Shown here one piece after another: positions 1-8,084 of a stretch of DNA of 64,000 nt (position 1 is its first letter; every line of letters starts with the position of its first letter). The stretch lies in the NCBI RefSeq assembly GCF_006715565.1, contig NZ_VFNL01000001.1:992001-1056000 (forward strand), read 5' to 3'. Below the pieces are notes generated by a model, which was not told the DNA's origin, did not search any database, and saw only the letters and a list, made by a program, of their open reading frames with translations. The translations under genes were made by a program, and so were the position numbers. The stretch comes from Microbacterium sp. SLBN-154 (GTDB lineage Bacteria; Actinomycetota; Actinomycetes; Actinomycetales; Microbacteriaceae).

Positions 1-510
1 CCCGATCGCGGCGAGCTCGGCGATGTCGGTGATCTTCAACAGGGGGTTCGACGGCGTCTCGACCCACACCAGCTGCGCGGGGCGCTCGGCGAGGGCGGCG
101 CGGACCGCCGCGGCGTCGGACATCTCGACCGTGCGCATCTGCACACCCCACGGCGCCAGCACACGGGCCAGCAGCCGGTGGGTGCCGCCGTAGACGTCGT
201 TGCCCAGCAGCACGCTGTCGCCGGGCTTCAGCGTCGCGCGCAGCAGCGCATCTTCGGCGGCCAGGCCCGACGAGAACGAGAACGCGTGGGCGCCGCCCTC
301 GAGTGCGGCGAGCTGACGCTGAAGGGCCGTGCGGGACGGGTTGCCGCTCCGGCCGTACTCGTAGCCCTGGCGGAGCCCGCCGATGCCGTCCTGGGCGAAG
401 GTGGTGGAGAAATGCACCGGGGGGATCACCGCTCCGGTGGTGGGGTCGAACTCCTGACCGGCGTGGACGGCGAGGCTGTCGAAGCGGTGGGTGCTCTTGT
501 CGACGCTCAC
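1..510 (-). CDS. Cystathionine gamma-synthase/lyase, N-terminal part (runs off the window)
   Basis: PLP-dependent Cys/Met metabolism enzyme (trans-sulfuration) in the cytoplasm. About 170 N-terminal residues are present; the rest, including the PLP lysine, lies beyond the left edge. The visible sequence has the family landmarks YEYGRSGNPT near residue 50 and the SSGLAA segment, followed by GGTHRL and WVETPSNP. The start is GTG at 510, because GTGA overlaps the stop of the upstream cystathionine beta-synthase gene by 4 bases, so the two are probably translationally coupled. Together they suggest cysteine/homocysteine interconversion. Whether it acts as synthase (metB) or lyase cannot be decided from this fragment. 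Confidence 0.88.
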   Translation of the reverse strand, partial: MSVDKSTHRFDSLAVHAGQEFDPTTGAVIPPVHFSTTFAQDGIGGLRQGYEYGRSGNPSRTALQRQLAALEGGAHAFSFSSGLAAEDALLRATLKPGDSVLLGNDVYGGTHRLLARVLAPWGVQMRTVEMSDAAAVRAALAERPAQLVWVETPSNPLLKITDIAELAAIG

Positions 511-1457
511 GGCAGGTTCCTCGTCATCCATTCGTCATCGAAGATCTTGCTGATGTAGCCGCGGCCCGAGTCGGGGAGGATGACGACGACGACGTCGTCC
601 TCGCCGAGGTCGCGTGCGGTGCGGAGGGCGGCGACGACCGCCATCCCGCACGATCCTCCGACGAGGAGGCCCTCCTCGCGCGCCAGGCGCCGAGTCATCT
701 CGAACGACTCGCGGTCATCCACCCGCTCGTAGCGGTCGACCACGTTCGGATCGAAGGTGGTGGGCCAGAAATCCTCGCCCACGCCCTCGACGAGGTAGCC
801 GTGCACCGGGCCGCCGGAGTAGATCGAGCCCTCGGGGTCGGCGCCGACGACCGTGACGCGGCCCTCGGAGACATCCTTCAGATACTTGCCGGTGCCGGTG
901 ATCGTGCCCCCGGTGCCGATGCCGGCGACGAGGTGGGTGACCCGGCCCTCGGTGTCGTCCCAGATCTCCGGGCCGGTTGTCTCGTAGTGCGAGAGCGGCC
1001 CGTTGATGTTGGCGAACTGGTTGGGCTTGAAGGCGCCCGGGATCTCCTCGGCCAGCCGGTCGCTGACCGAATAGTAGGAGTCGGGATGATCCGGCGGCAC
1101 GTTCGTCGGAACGGTGACGATCTCGGCGCCGTAGGCGCGGAGGACCGCGGTCTTCTCGCCGGAGAACTTCTCGGGCACCACGAAGATCATGCGGTAACCG
1201 CGCTGGAGGGCGACGAGGGCCAGGCCCACGCCGGTGTTGCCGCTCGTGGCCTCGACGATCGTGCCGCCGGGCTGGAGCTGGCCGCTTTCTTCGGCGGCGT
1301 CGATCATGCGACGCGCGATGCGGTCCTTGACCGATCCGCCGGGGTTGAAGTACTCGACCTTGGCCAGCACGGTCGGCTTGACATCAGCGACGACGCGGTT
1401 CAGGCGGACGAGGGGGGTGTGGCCGACGAGGTCGGCGACGTGGGAGGCGTAGCGCAC
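507..1457 (-). CDS. cbs: Cystathionine beta-synthase, short form without CBS domains
   Basis: Fold-type II PLP enzyme condensing serine (or an activated serine) with homocysteine or sulfide. The 316 residues contain the PLP lysine K44 in NPGGSVKDR, the substrate loop TSGNTG at 71-76 and a GTGGTITG phosphate loop. The EGVGEDFWP signature is shared with actinobacterial cystathionine beta-synthases rather than CysK. Mycobacterial-type homologues are about 460 residues with a C-terminal pair of CBS domains; this protein stops after the catalytic core. The 4-base overlap with the following gamma-synthase/lyase gene supports a trans-sulfuration operon. O-acetylserine sulfhydrylase activity is a possible alternative. 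Confidence 0.85.
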   Translation of the reverse strand: MRYASHVADLVGHTPLVRLNRVVADVKPTVLAKVEYFNPGGSVKDRIARRMIDAAEESGQLQPGGTIVEATSGNTGVGLALVALQRGYRMIFVVPEKFSGEKTAVLRAYGAEIVTVPTNVPPDHPDSYYSVSDRLAEEIPGAFKPNQFANINGPLSHYETTGPEIWDDTEGRVTHLVAGIGTGGTITGTGKYLKDVSEGRVTVVGADPEGSIYSGGPVHGYLVEGVGEDFWPTTFDPNVVDRYERVDDRESFEMTRRLAREEGLLVGGSCGMAVVAALRTARDLGEDDVVVVILPDSGRGYISKIFDDEWMTRNLP

Positions 1458-1555
1458 GGTGTGTTCCTGAGTAAGGGCTGCTCGTGGCAGCCGAAGGTGA
1501 GTGGTCGTCGAAGGCGCGCCGAGGGGCGCTCACTCACAACAACGACACGTCAGGG

Positions 1556-2092
1556 TCACGAAGGGAGGTTATCAGCATCCAGGCCCGCCATGAACGTGCG
1601 GGTGTGCGCGGCGGCCCGCCGGAGGTAGTCCGCGATGGCCTGCTGCTGCTCCTCGGAGTACTCGTCGGCGAGATCGTCGAGGGTGCGGAACAGCGGTGAG
1701 AGCCCTCCGATCACCTGGTCGACCGCCTGCGGCTGCACCGTCAGCTGAACCCGGCGGCGATCGCGCGGGCTGCGCTCCCGGGCGACGTGACCCGCCCGCT
1801 CGAGGCGGTCGACCAGCTCGGTCGCCGACCCCGGGCTGATGCGCAGGCGTGCGGCCAGCTCGAGGGTGCCGAGCGGCGAGCGCTCGGATTCCATGAGATG
1901 TCCGATGGCGTCGTAATCCATGGGGCGCAGGTGCATGTGCTCCGCGAGTGCGCGCTCCACGTCCGCCGTCGCGCGATTGAGGTCGCGCAGCGCCCAGCTC
2001 ACCTCGTGGGCGTCGGTGCGTCCGCGTTCCAGATGCTCGACGTCGTCGTACGAGTCGGGCCGGGTGGGGTCGTCGAAGGGGGCGGAGGCCAT
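1556..2092 (-). CDS. MarR-family transcriptional regulator
   Basis: A 178-residue protein with a winged-helix core: the recognition region around residues 75-100 (LRISPGSATELVDRLERAGH) is followed by the wing RSPRDRRRVQLTV typical of MarR proteins. It is transcribed away from a DHA2-type exporter across a 76-base gap with a promoter and a dyad. This is the usual layout of a repressor controlling a divergent efflux pump and relieved by its ligand. The N-terminus of about 40 residues is acidic and not conserved. The ligand is not predictable. Confidence 0.85.
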   Translation of the reverse strand: MASAPFDDPTRPDSYDDVEHLERGRTDAHEVSWALRDLNRATADVERALAEHMHLRPMDYDAIGHLMESERSPLGTLELAARLRISPGSATELVDRLERAGHVARERSPRDRRRVQLTVQPQAVDQVIGGLSPLFRTLDDLADEYSEEQQQAIADYLRRAAAHTRTFMAGLDADNLPS

Positions 2093-2104
2093 GTCGCGAT
2101 TCTA

Positions 2105-2151
2105 TTGACAACTCTGCGGAATCGGAAGAATATGGAAACCGAATCATTCCG
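2105..2151. promoter_or_regulatory. Divergent promoter and likely MarR operator
   Basis: TTGACA at 2105-2110 is followed after 17 bases by GAATAT at 2128-2133, a plausible sigma-70-type promoter reading right into the exporter gene. Directly downstream, CCGAATCATTCCG at 2139-2151 is a near-perfect dyad (GAAT-C-ATTC core). A repressor bound there would block the promoter. Assigning it to the adjacent MarR protein is inference. Confidence 0.55.
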
Positions 2152-2168
2152 AATCCGAAGGGAACGCC

Positions 2169-3710
2169 ATGTCCGCTCCGAGCGTCGCCTCGCCCCGCAC
2201 CTCGTCCGAGGGGCGGCTGCGAGGCCTTCTCATCAGCCTGTGCGTCGCGCTCGCACTCGTCGTCGCGGGAAACTCCGCCCTCGCGATCGCTCTCCCCGAC
2301 ATCGCGACCGACCTCGAGGCCGATCAGTCGGAGTTGACCTGGATCATCGACGCCTACGCGCTCACGTTCGCGGCGTTCCTGCTGACGGCGGGGCTGCTGG
2401 CGGACAAGATCGGTCGACGGACGGTCATCATCGTCGGGTTGGCCGTCTTCGGCGCGGCATCCCTCGCCTCGGCCTTCGCGCCCGATCCCGCCTGGTTCAT
2501 CGCCCTCCGCGCGATCTCGGGGGCGGGCGCCGCGGCCATCTTCCCGGTGACCCTGTCGGCTCTCGTCGATGCCTATCCGCCCGAGCGGCGGACCTTCGCC
2601 ATCGCCGTGTGGTCGGGGGTGAGTTCGGCCGGCGCTGTCGGCGGGACGATCGTCGCGGGCGTGCTGCTGGAGTGGTTCTGGTGGGGGAGCGTGCAGCTTC
2701 TCTTCGGCGGGGTGGCGCTGCTCCTCGTCATCCCCTCGGTGATCCTCGTGGCGCAGAACCGCAACCCGCGTCTGTCGGCCGACCCGCTTGCGGCGCTCTG
2801 GTCGGTTCTCGCGCTCACCGGCATCGTCTTCGCCGTCATCGAGGGCCCCAAGCGGGGGTGGGACGACGCGCTGGTGCTCGTGGCCCTCGTCGTCGGCGTC
2901 CTCGGCGTCGGCGCGTTCATCGTGCATCAGCTGCGGGCGAAGCAGCCGTCGCTCGATGTGCGGCTGTTCCGAAGCCGCGGCCTGTCGGCCGGGTCTCTCA
3001 TCGTCACCGCCCAGTTCTTCGCCTCGCTCGGTCTCTTCGTTCTGGCACCGCAGTACCTTCAGCTCGTGCAGGAGTTCACTCCTCTCGGGGCGGCGCTGTC
3101 GCTGCTGGTCATTCCGGTGGGAGTGGGGGCGGGGATCGGCGGATCGGTGGCGTTGGCCCGGCGGTTCGGGCAGGGAACACCGGGCGCACTCGGCCTCGTG
3201 CTCATGGCGGCCGGCTTCGCCGGGGCTGCCCTGACGCTCGCCGAGGGAACGGACGCCTCGATCTGGGTGCTCGCCGTCGCGCTGGCCGTCTTCGGGGTCG
3301 GCTTCGGGATGGGCATCACCCCGGGCACCGAACTGATCATCGAGGGCTTGCCCGCCGAGCGTCGGTCGATCGCCAGCGCCGTGAACGACATCACTCGCGA
3401 GGTCGGTGGGGTGCTCGGCATCGCCGTGCTCTCCAGCGTGCTGCTGTCGAGCTATCGCGACGAGATCGCCGGCGTGCTCGACGGGGTGCCCGAGCCGGCG
3501 CAGGAGGTCATCGAGTCGGGGGCCGGCGCTGCCATCGGTGCGTCGGAGGCCTTCGGCCCGGCAGGCGATGCCATCGCCGAGGCGGCGCGCGACGCGTTCG
3601 CGATCGGCCTCGGGTCGGCATCCTGGGTCGCCGCGGCGGTGCTGGCTGCGACCGCCGTCGTGTGCATCGCCCTCGTGCCGCCCCGGCGGCGGTCGACCAC
3701 GACCGCCTGA
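2169..3710 (+). CDS. MFS transporter, DHA2 (14-TMS) drug-exporter type
   Basis: A 513-residue integral membrane protein. After a short hydrophilic N-terminus the first helix ends in a NSALAIALPDIATDL segment, equivalent to the NIALP motif of DHA2 pumps. Motif A is present as LADKIGRRTV in loop 2-3. Many hydrophobic stretches follow, to a basic C-terminal tail (PPRRRS). The ATG at 2169 begins MSAPSVASP. Proton-driven export of drugs or toxic metabolites is expected for the family. The divergent MarR gene and shared operator suggest substrate-inducible expression. Substrate unknown. Confidence 0.87.
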   Translation: MSAPSVASPRTSSEGRLRGLLISLCVALALVVAGNSALAIALPDIATDLEADQSELTWIIDAYALTFAAFLLTAGLLADKIGRRTVIIVGLAVFGAASLASAFAPDPAWFIALRAISGAGAAAIFPVTLSALVDAYPPERRTFAIAVWSGVSSAGAVGGTIVAGVLLEWFWWGSVQLLFGGVALLLVIPSVILVAQNRNPRLSADPLAALWSVLALTGIVFAVIEGPKRGWDDALVLVALVVGVLGVGAFIVHQLRAKQPSLDVRLFRSRGLSAGSLIVTAQFFASLGLFVLAPQYLQLVQEFTPLGAALSLLVIPVGVGAGIGGSVALARRFGQGTPGALGLVLMAAGFAGAALTLAEGTDASIWVLAVALAVFGVGFGMGITPGTELIIEGLPAERRSIASAVNDITREVGGVLGIAVLSSVLLSSYRDEIAGVLDGVPEPAQEVIESGAGAAIGASEAFGPAGDAIAEAARDAFAIGLGSASWVAAAVLAATAVVCIALVPPRRRSTTTA

Positions 3711-3751
3711 CCGGGAGCGCCCCGCGTCGATCCGCGAGAGACTGGAGGGTG

Positions 3752-5014
3752 ATGAACACCCTCCCGACTCGCGTGCGCGACGACTTCCCCTTCCTCGCCG
3801 CGCATCCCGATCGCGCGTACCTCGACTCCGCGGCGACCTCGCAGCGGCCGCGGCAGGTGATCGACGCCGAGGCGGCGTTCGTCACCGCCGATTACGCGGC
3901 GGTTCATCGGGGCTCGAGCATGGCGACCGGGGCGGCGACCCAGGCCTTCGAAGACGCCCGCGCACGGGTCGCCTCGTTCGTGGGGGCGGGTGCCGATGAG
4001 ATCGTGTGGACCGAGAACGCCACCGATGCGATCAACATGGTGTCTCTGGGGATGTCGGATGCCGCTCTGGGCCTCGGCGGCGACGACGCCCGGGCGCGGT
4101 TCGGCCTCGGGCCCGGCGACGAGATCGTCGTCACCGAGGCCGAGCATCACGCCAATCTCCTTCCCTGGCAGCGCCTCGCCGCGCGAACCGGCGCGACCCT
4201 CCGGTGGGCCGCGACGGACGATGACGGCCTCTGGAGCGTCGATGCGCTCGCGGCCGTGGTCACCCCGCGCACCCGGATCATCGCCTTCGCCCACGTCTCC
4301 AATGTGACCGGCATGGTCGCGCCCGTCGCCGACGTCGTCGCACTCGCCCGACGGGTGGGTGCGTTGACGGTGCTCGATGCGTGTCAGTCGGTGCCGCATC
4401 ATCCGGTGGACCTCCCGTCGCTCGGCGTCGATTTCGCGGCGTTCTCGGCCCACAAGATGCTGGGTCCGACGGGCATCGGGGCGCTGTGGGGCCGCAAGGA
4501 CCTCCTCGACCTGCTGCCGCCCGCCCGCACCGGCGGGTCGACGATCACCACGGTGACGATGGAGTCGGCGCAGTTCCTCCCCGCTCCCTCGCGCTTCGAG
4601 GCGGGGACCCAGCCGGTGAGCCAGGCGGTCGGGTTCGGCGCCGCATCCGATTTCCTGCGCGAGATCGGGATGCCGGCTGTCGCCGCCCATGAGCACGAGA
4701 TGACCGGCCTTCTGGTCGACGCGGTCGTCGGCACACCGGGCGTGCGGCTCATCGGTGTGCCGGGCGGAGCGGAGCGGGGACCGCTGGTGAGCTTCGTCGT
4801 CGACGGGGTGCACGCGCATGACGTCGGGCAGTTCCTCGACGACCGGGGGATCACGGTGCGCACCGGACATCACTGCGCCCAGCCCCTGCACCGCCGTCTC
4901 GGGGTGGCGGCGACCACCCGCGCGAGCGCCTACGTCTACACCGACGCCGCCGAGGTGGCGCGCTTCGCCGCCGCGCTCGCCGAGGTGCGCCCCTTCTTCG
5001 GAGCCGACCGATGA
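3752..5014 (+). CDS. sufS: Cysteine desulfurase SufS
   Basis: PLP enzyme converting cysteine to alanine and passing the sulfur on as persulfide for Fe-S cluster assembly. The 420 residues (start ATG 3752, with GGAGG a few bases upstream; GTG 3749 is also in frame) carry the PLP lysine K235 in FSAHKMLGPTG. The persulfide-forming C375 lies in RTGHHCAQPLHRR, the SufS-type active loop. The gene overlaps sufU by ATGA. The SufBCD scaffold genes that usually accompany this pair are not in the window, so this is a detached SufSU module next to cysteine metabolism. Confidence 0.93.
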   Translation: MNTLPTRVRDDFPFLAAHPDRAYLDSAATSQRPRQVIDAEAAFVTADYAAVHRGSSMATGAATQAFEDARARVASFVGAGADEIVWTENATDAINMVSLGMSDAALGLGGDDARARFGLGPGDEIVVTEAEHHANLLPWQRLAARTGATLRWAATDDDGLWSVDALAAVVTPRTRIIAFAHVSNVTGMVAPVADVVALARRVGALTVLDACQSVPHHPVDLPSLGVDFAAFSAHKMLGPTGIGALWGRKDLLDLLPPARTGGSTITTVTMESAQFLPAPSRFEAGTQPVSQAVGFGAASDFLREIGMPAVAAHEHEMTGLLVDAVVGTPGVRLIGVPGGAERGPLVSFVVDGVHAHDVGQFLDDRGITVRTGHHCAQPLHRRLGVAATTRASAYVYTDAAEVARFAAALAEVRPFFGADR

Positions 5015-5442
5015 GCGATCTCGAGAGCCTGTACCGCGAGGTGATCCTCGACCACTCCCGTCACCCCGAGGGTCGCGGCGACGTCACGGGCTTCGCGGTG
5101 ACCCATCACGAGCTGAACCCGTCGTGCGGCGACGAGATCACGCTCGGCCTCGCCGTCGAGGACGGCGTCGTGAGCCGGCTCGCCTGGGAAGGGCAGGGCT
5201 GCAGCATCTCCATGGCATCGGCGTCGGTGATGTCGGGCCTGCTGAAAGGTGCCGACGTCGACACGGCGCGGGCGCTCATCGAGGACTTCCGCACCATGCT
5301 GCGTTCGCCGGGCATCGAGCCGCCCGAGCGTCTCGAAGATGCCGCCGCCTTCCAGGGCGTCGCCCGCTACGTCATGCGCGTGAAGTGCGCGATGCTCGGC
5401 TGGGTCGCCGCCGAGGCGTGCCTGCTGCGCGCCGCGGACTGA
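5011..5442 (+). CDS. sufU: SufU-type zinc-dependent sulfurtransferase
   Basis: IscU-like protein of 143 residues that accepts sulfur from SufS. The zinc ligands of the SufU family are all present: C39 and D41 in NPSCGDEI, C64 in GQGCSIS and C126 in VKCAML. The insert between the second and third cysteines that separates SufU from IscU is also there. The start ATG is embedded in the sufS stop (ATGA), implying coupled translation and a 1:1 partner. The NifU/IscU Fe-S scaffold role is less likely given the retained aspartate and the SufS partner. Confidence 0.92.
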   Translation: MSDLESLYREVILDHSRHPEGRGDVTGFAVTHHELNPSCGDEITLGLAVEDGVVSRLAWEGQGCSISMASASVMSGLLKGADVDTARALIEDFRTMLRSPGIEPPERLEDAAAFQGVARYVMRVKCAMLGWVAAEACLLRAAD

Positions 5443-5464
5443 ACCCGCCGACTGAGCGCCACGG

Positions 5465-5594
5465 CGAGAAGGTGGCGCAGATGGTCGGGTTGGGGCGCTG
5501 AAAGCGACAATCTGTGACACTTCCTTCGGCCCGGTCGCCGAGAAGGTGGCGCAGATGGTCGGGTTGGGGCGCTGAAGGCGACAATCCGTGACAC
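5465..5594. repeat. Two tandem copies of an imperfect palindrome
   Basis: Copies at 5465-5520 and 5539-5594 are 56 bases each with only two differences; the period is 74. Inside each copy the left arm GTGGCGCAGATGGTCG (5472-5487) pairs with CGACAATCTGTGACAC (5505-5520) at 13 of 16 positions around a 17-base G-rich loop. The repeat fills the gap between the ends of the convergent sufU and SDR genes. It looks like a REP/BIME-type element and may act as a bidirectional transcription or RNA-processing stop. No T-tract is present. Confidence 0.75.
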
Positions 5595-5615
5595 CTCGAT
5601 GGCGGGGGTGGGGCG

Positions 5616-6518
5616 TCAGCGCACGCTGCCCACACCCTCCACCCGCGCGCCCGCGGCCGACTCCTCTGCGGCCAGCCGATCGGCGGGGGTGACCCCGAAC
5701 ACGCGGTGCACCGCGGCGTCGAACACCCGATCCGGCAGCAGCCACCGGGCGAAGACGATGGCCTTCGCGGCGAAGGGAACGGTGTACCGGATCCGCGGCT
5801 TCGCGGCATCCACCGCCCGTCCGATCGCCTCGGCGACGACCGCCGGCCCCGGCGCGCTCTCGGTGTCGGCCGCGCTCAGCGCCCGCACGAGCGCGTGCGC
5901 CTGCGGGGCGTACGCGGTGTGGCCTGAGACCTCGAGGGCGCTCCGCCGCGAGATCTCGTTCCACTCGGTTCGGATCGCCCCGGGACGGATCAGCACCACC
6001 CGCACCCCGTGCGGCTCGACCTCGACCCGCAGCGAGTTGCTGAGCCCCTCCACGGCGTACTTCGTCGCGTGATACCAGGCGCCCAGCGGCTCGTAGATGC
6101 GGCCGCCGATCGAGGAGATGTTGACGATCGTGCCCCGGCGCTGGCGCCGCATCGTGGGCAGCACGAGCTGGGTGAGCCGCGCGAGCCCGAAGATGTTGAC
6201 CTCGAACTGGCGTCGCGCCTCGTCGATCGGCACGTCTTCGACGGCTCCGTACGAGCCGTATCCGGCGTTGTTGACGAGCACGTCGATGCGCCCTCGATCA
6301 TTAAGGATGCCGGTGACGGCCGCCGTCATCGACTCGTCGTCGGTGACATCCAGGCGGATGACGCGGGCGCCGTGATCGGCGAGGTGCGCCATGCGCTCGA
6401 CACGCCTCGCTCCCGCGTAGACGACGAATCCGCGCCGGATCAGTTCGAGGACGGTGGCCTCTCCGATTCCCGAGGATGCTCCGGTGACCAAGGCGACGCG
6501 TGAATCCATAGGGAACAC
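5616..6518 (-). CDS. Short-chain dehydrogenase/reductase
   Basis: Classical SDR of 300 residues: the nucleotide-binding TGASSGIG at 12-19, NNAG near 83 and the catalytic S136, Y149 and K153 (YHATK) are all intact. The basic residues after beta-2 (ARRVER) favour NADP(H). The C-terminal 60 residues resemble the oxidoreductase subgroup acting on lipid or sterol-like carbonyls, but the substrate is not identifiable. Starts at 6518 (MFPMDS) and 6509 (MDSRVA) are both possible. It is monocistronic and convergent with sufU. Confidence 0.85.
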   Translation of the reverse strand: MFPMDSRVALVTGASSGIGEATVLELIRRGFVVYAGARRVERMAHLADHGARVIRLDVTDDESMTAAVTGILNDRGRIDVLVNNAGYGSYGAVEDVPIDEARRQFEVNIFGLARLTQLVLPTMRRQRRGTIVNISSIGGRIYEPLGAWYHATKYAVEGLSNSLRVEVEPHGVRVVLIRPGAIRTEWNEISRRSALEVSGHTAYAPQAHALVRALSAADTESAPGPAVVAEAIGRAVDAAKPRIRYTVPFAAKAIVFARWLLPDRVFDAAVHRVFGVTPADRLAAEESAAGARVEGVGSVR

Positions 6519-6567
6519 AAAACCAGCTCCTCCTGCATGTCTCCTCCGCGGATCTGGTGCGTTTGCC

Positions 6568-6573
6568 TAGCCT
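6568..6573 (+). promoter_or_regulatory. Leaderless -10 box (TAGCCT)
   Basis: TAGCCT lies exactly 6 bases before the GTG at 6580, so transcription should begin at the start codon. No ribosome-binding site is present, which fits a leaderless mRNA. Confidence 0.55.
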
Positions 6574-6579
6574 GGCCGA

Positions 6580-7452
6580 GTGGGGGAGCGTGCACGACGT
6601 CGACGCCGCGCTCGCCTGCGTCGCGCGGGGACGGTGCTGGGCGGCATCCTGTTCGTCGCAGCCCTCACGGTCGGGTGGCTCGCGCTCACGCTCGGGCCCC
6701 TCAACGGCGTCGCCCGGGCTGCGGCTCCCCTGACGCCCGCACCGGTCCCCGCCGAGGCCGCCCCGGCCCCGACACCAGCGGCGACGCCGCTCCTGCCCAC
6801 CCCGGTGTTCGACGACGCGCCCGCCGACCCCGCCCCGCCTGCACCCCCGCCGCCACCCACCGCCTGGGTGATCGGCGACTCGCAGGCCGCGGCCGAGGCG
6901 TCATGGGTGGCGCGCGCCCCCGCCGAGCTCGGCTACGACGTCACCCTCTCCGCGCGCGGCGGCATCGGGTTCGTCGCCGCGCCCCCGGGCTCTGACGCAT
7001 CGACCGGGCACCCGAGCATCCGCGATGCGCTCGCCGCCGGGCTGTGGCAACCGCCCGCCGACCCCGCGCTCATCGTCGTGCAGTCCGGCGGCAACGACCA
7101 GACCTTCCCGATCGATCACGTGCGTGCCTCCGCCGAGGCCTCGCTCGATCAGCTGCGCACCACCTTCCCCGAGGCGACGATCGTCGTCGTCGGACCGCTC
7201 GTGCAGGTGGAGGCCTGGGCGCCCCAGCGCCGTGCCGTGAGCGCGACACTCGCCGAGGTCTCTGCGGCGCGCGGGATCGCCTTCGTCGACACGACCGGCT
7301 GGGTGGCGTCATCCGGTCTCTCGCCCTTCCTCGTCGACGACCGCCACTTCTCGCCCGCAGGGCACGACGCCCTCACGGGCATCTTCGTGCGCGCGCTCGC
7401 CGGCACCGGAGTCGGCGACCCCGCCGCGACGGCGCCGTCAGCAGCCTCCTGA
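6580..7452 (+). CDS. Membrane-anchored SGNH/GDSL-type hydrolase
   Basis: A 290-residue protein: an Arg-rich N-terminus, one membrane helix at about 17-38, and an Ala/Pro-rich spacer to about residue 94. An extracytoplasmic SGNH domain follows. The four blocks are visible: VIGDSQ with the nucleophile S101 (block I), RGGIGF (II), SGGND with N172 (III) and DDRHFSPAGHD with H256 (V). Such domains deacylate or transfer acyl groups on cell-wall polymers or glycans. The GTG start is set by the -10 box 6 bases upstream. Its 3' end overlaps the convergent neighbour by 15 bases. Confidence 0.75.
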   Translation: MGERARRRRRARLRRAGTVLGGILFVAALTVGWLALTLGPLNGVARAAAPLTPAPVPAEAAPAPTPAATPLLPTPVFDDAPADPAPPAPPPPPTAWVIGDSQAAAEASWVARAPAELGYDVTLSARGGIGFVAAPPGSDASTGHPSIRDALAAGLWQPPADPALIVVQSGGNDQTFPIDHVRASAEASLDQLRTTFPEATIVVVGPLVQVEAWAPQRRAVSATLAEVSAARGIAFVDTTGWVASSGLSPFLVDDRHFSPAGHDALTGIFVRALAGTGVGDPAATAPSAAS

Positions 7453-8061
7453 GCCCGCGGCATCCGACTCTCCCGGCGCGCTCTCCGCGCCGGTCAGCTC
7501 CGCGACCAGCGCCTCGGCGGCCGGCCAGTACGGCGCGTAGTGGTCGGGCTGGGCGTTGATCTGCGTTCGATGGGCGACGAGTGTCGGCTCCATCGCCAGG
7601 CGCTCGGCCTCGGGCACCTCGTCGAGCATCGCCCGGTAGAACATCGTCGCGGCGGTGTACGGATCCATGCGCGCCTCGCGCGGGCCCCACTCGTCCTGCT
7701 GCTGGAAGAGTCCGACCGAGGTCGTGGGGCTGCCGTCGGGGTTTCGCACGCCGCTGGTCTCCCAGTCGCCGTAGTCGAGGTTCCGCAGTGACGACTCGCC
7801 CATGGCGGTCATCACGGCGATGGTCTGGTCGCGCTCCGAGAGCCCGAGGTCCCGGCCCGCCTGAATGACGGTCGCGGCGTTCTCGCGCTGCTCGGCGGTC
7901 CAGGTGCGGCATTCGGATGCGCCCTCGCGGGGGGAGAACAGCACGACGACGGCGATCACCGCGACGACGGCGACGGTGACCAGACCCGCGAGCACGGTCT
8001 GGATTCGGGATGCCGCGGAGGAGCGCACCCGCACATGGTGGCACCCGTTCCTGAGATCCAC
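7438..8061 (-). CDS. Membrane-anchored lysozyme-like protein
   Basis: A 207-residue protein with a single N-terminal membrane helix at about 20-42 (LAGLVTVAVVAVIAVVVLF) and an exported domain. The segment MTAMGESSLRNL followed by SVGLFQQQDEWG resembles the E-S-S...GL-Q pattern of transglycosylase/lysozyme folds. A peptidoglycan-lytic role is therefore suggested but not proven. GTG 8061 (after TATACC and a 6-base gap) and GTG 8034 are alternative starts. The C-terminus is Gly/Ser-rich and ends in cysteine. Confidence 0.65.
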   Translation of the reverse strand: MDLRNGCHHVRVRSSAASRIQTVLAGLVTVAVVAVIAVVVLFSPREGASECRTWTAEQRENAATVIQAGRDLGLSERDQTIAVMTAMGESSLRNLDYGDWETSGVRNPDGSPTTSVGLFQQQDEWGPREARMDPYTAATMFYRAMLDEVPEAERLAMEPTLVAHRTQINAQPDHYAPYWPAAEALVAELTGAESAPGESDAAGSGGC

Positions 8062-8071
8062 CCGCCGGGTA

Positions 8072-8077
8072 TAGCCT
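8072..8077 (+). promoter_or_regulatory. Leaderless -10 box (TAGCCT), shared with a divergent one
   Basis: TAGCCT sits 7 bases before the ATG at 8085. On the other strand TATACC (8068-8073) sits 6 bases before the GTG at 8061. The two -10 boxes overlap by two bases, so the divergent genes may compete for polymerase. Confidence 0.5.
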
Positions 8078-8084
8078 GCCGCCG

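Noticed and set aside
1787..3751. A long upstream extension of the sufS frame
   Set aside because: The extension runs through the exporter gene in another frame with Arg-rich content; the SufS family starts at MNTLPTRV with an RBS.
5367..5809. Short minus-strand peptides repeating SVTDCRF and PNPTICATFS
   Set aside because: They are translations of the tandem DNA repeat; no start or RBS supports them.
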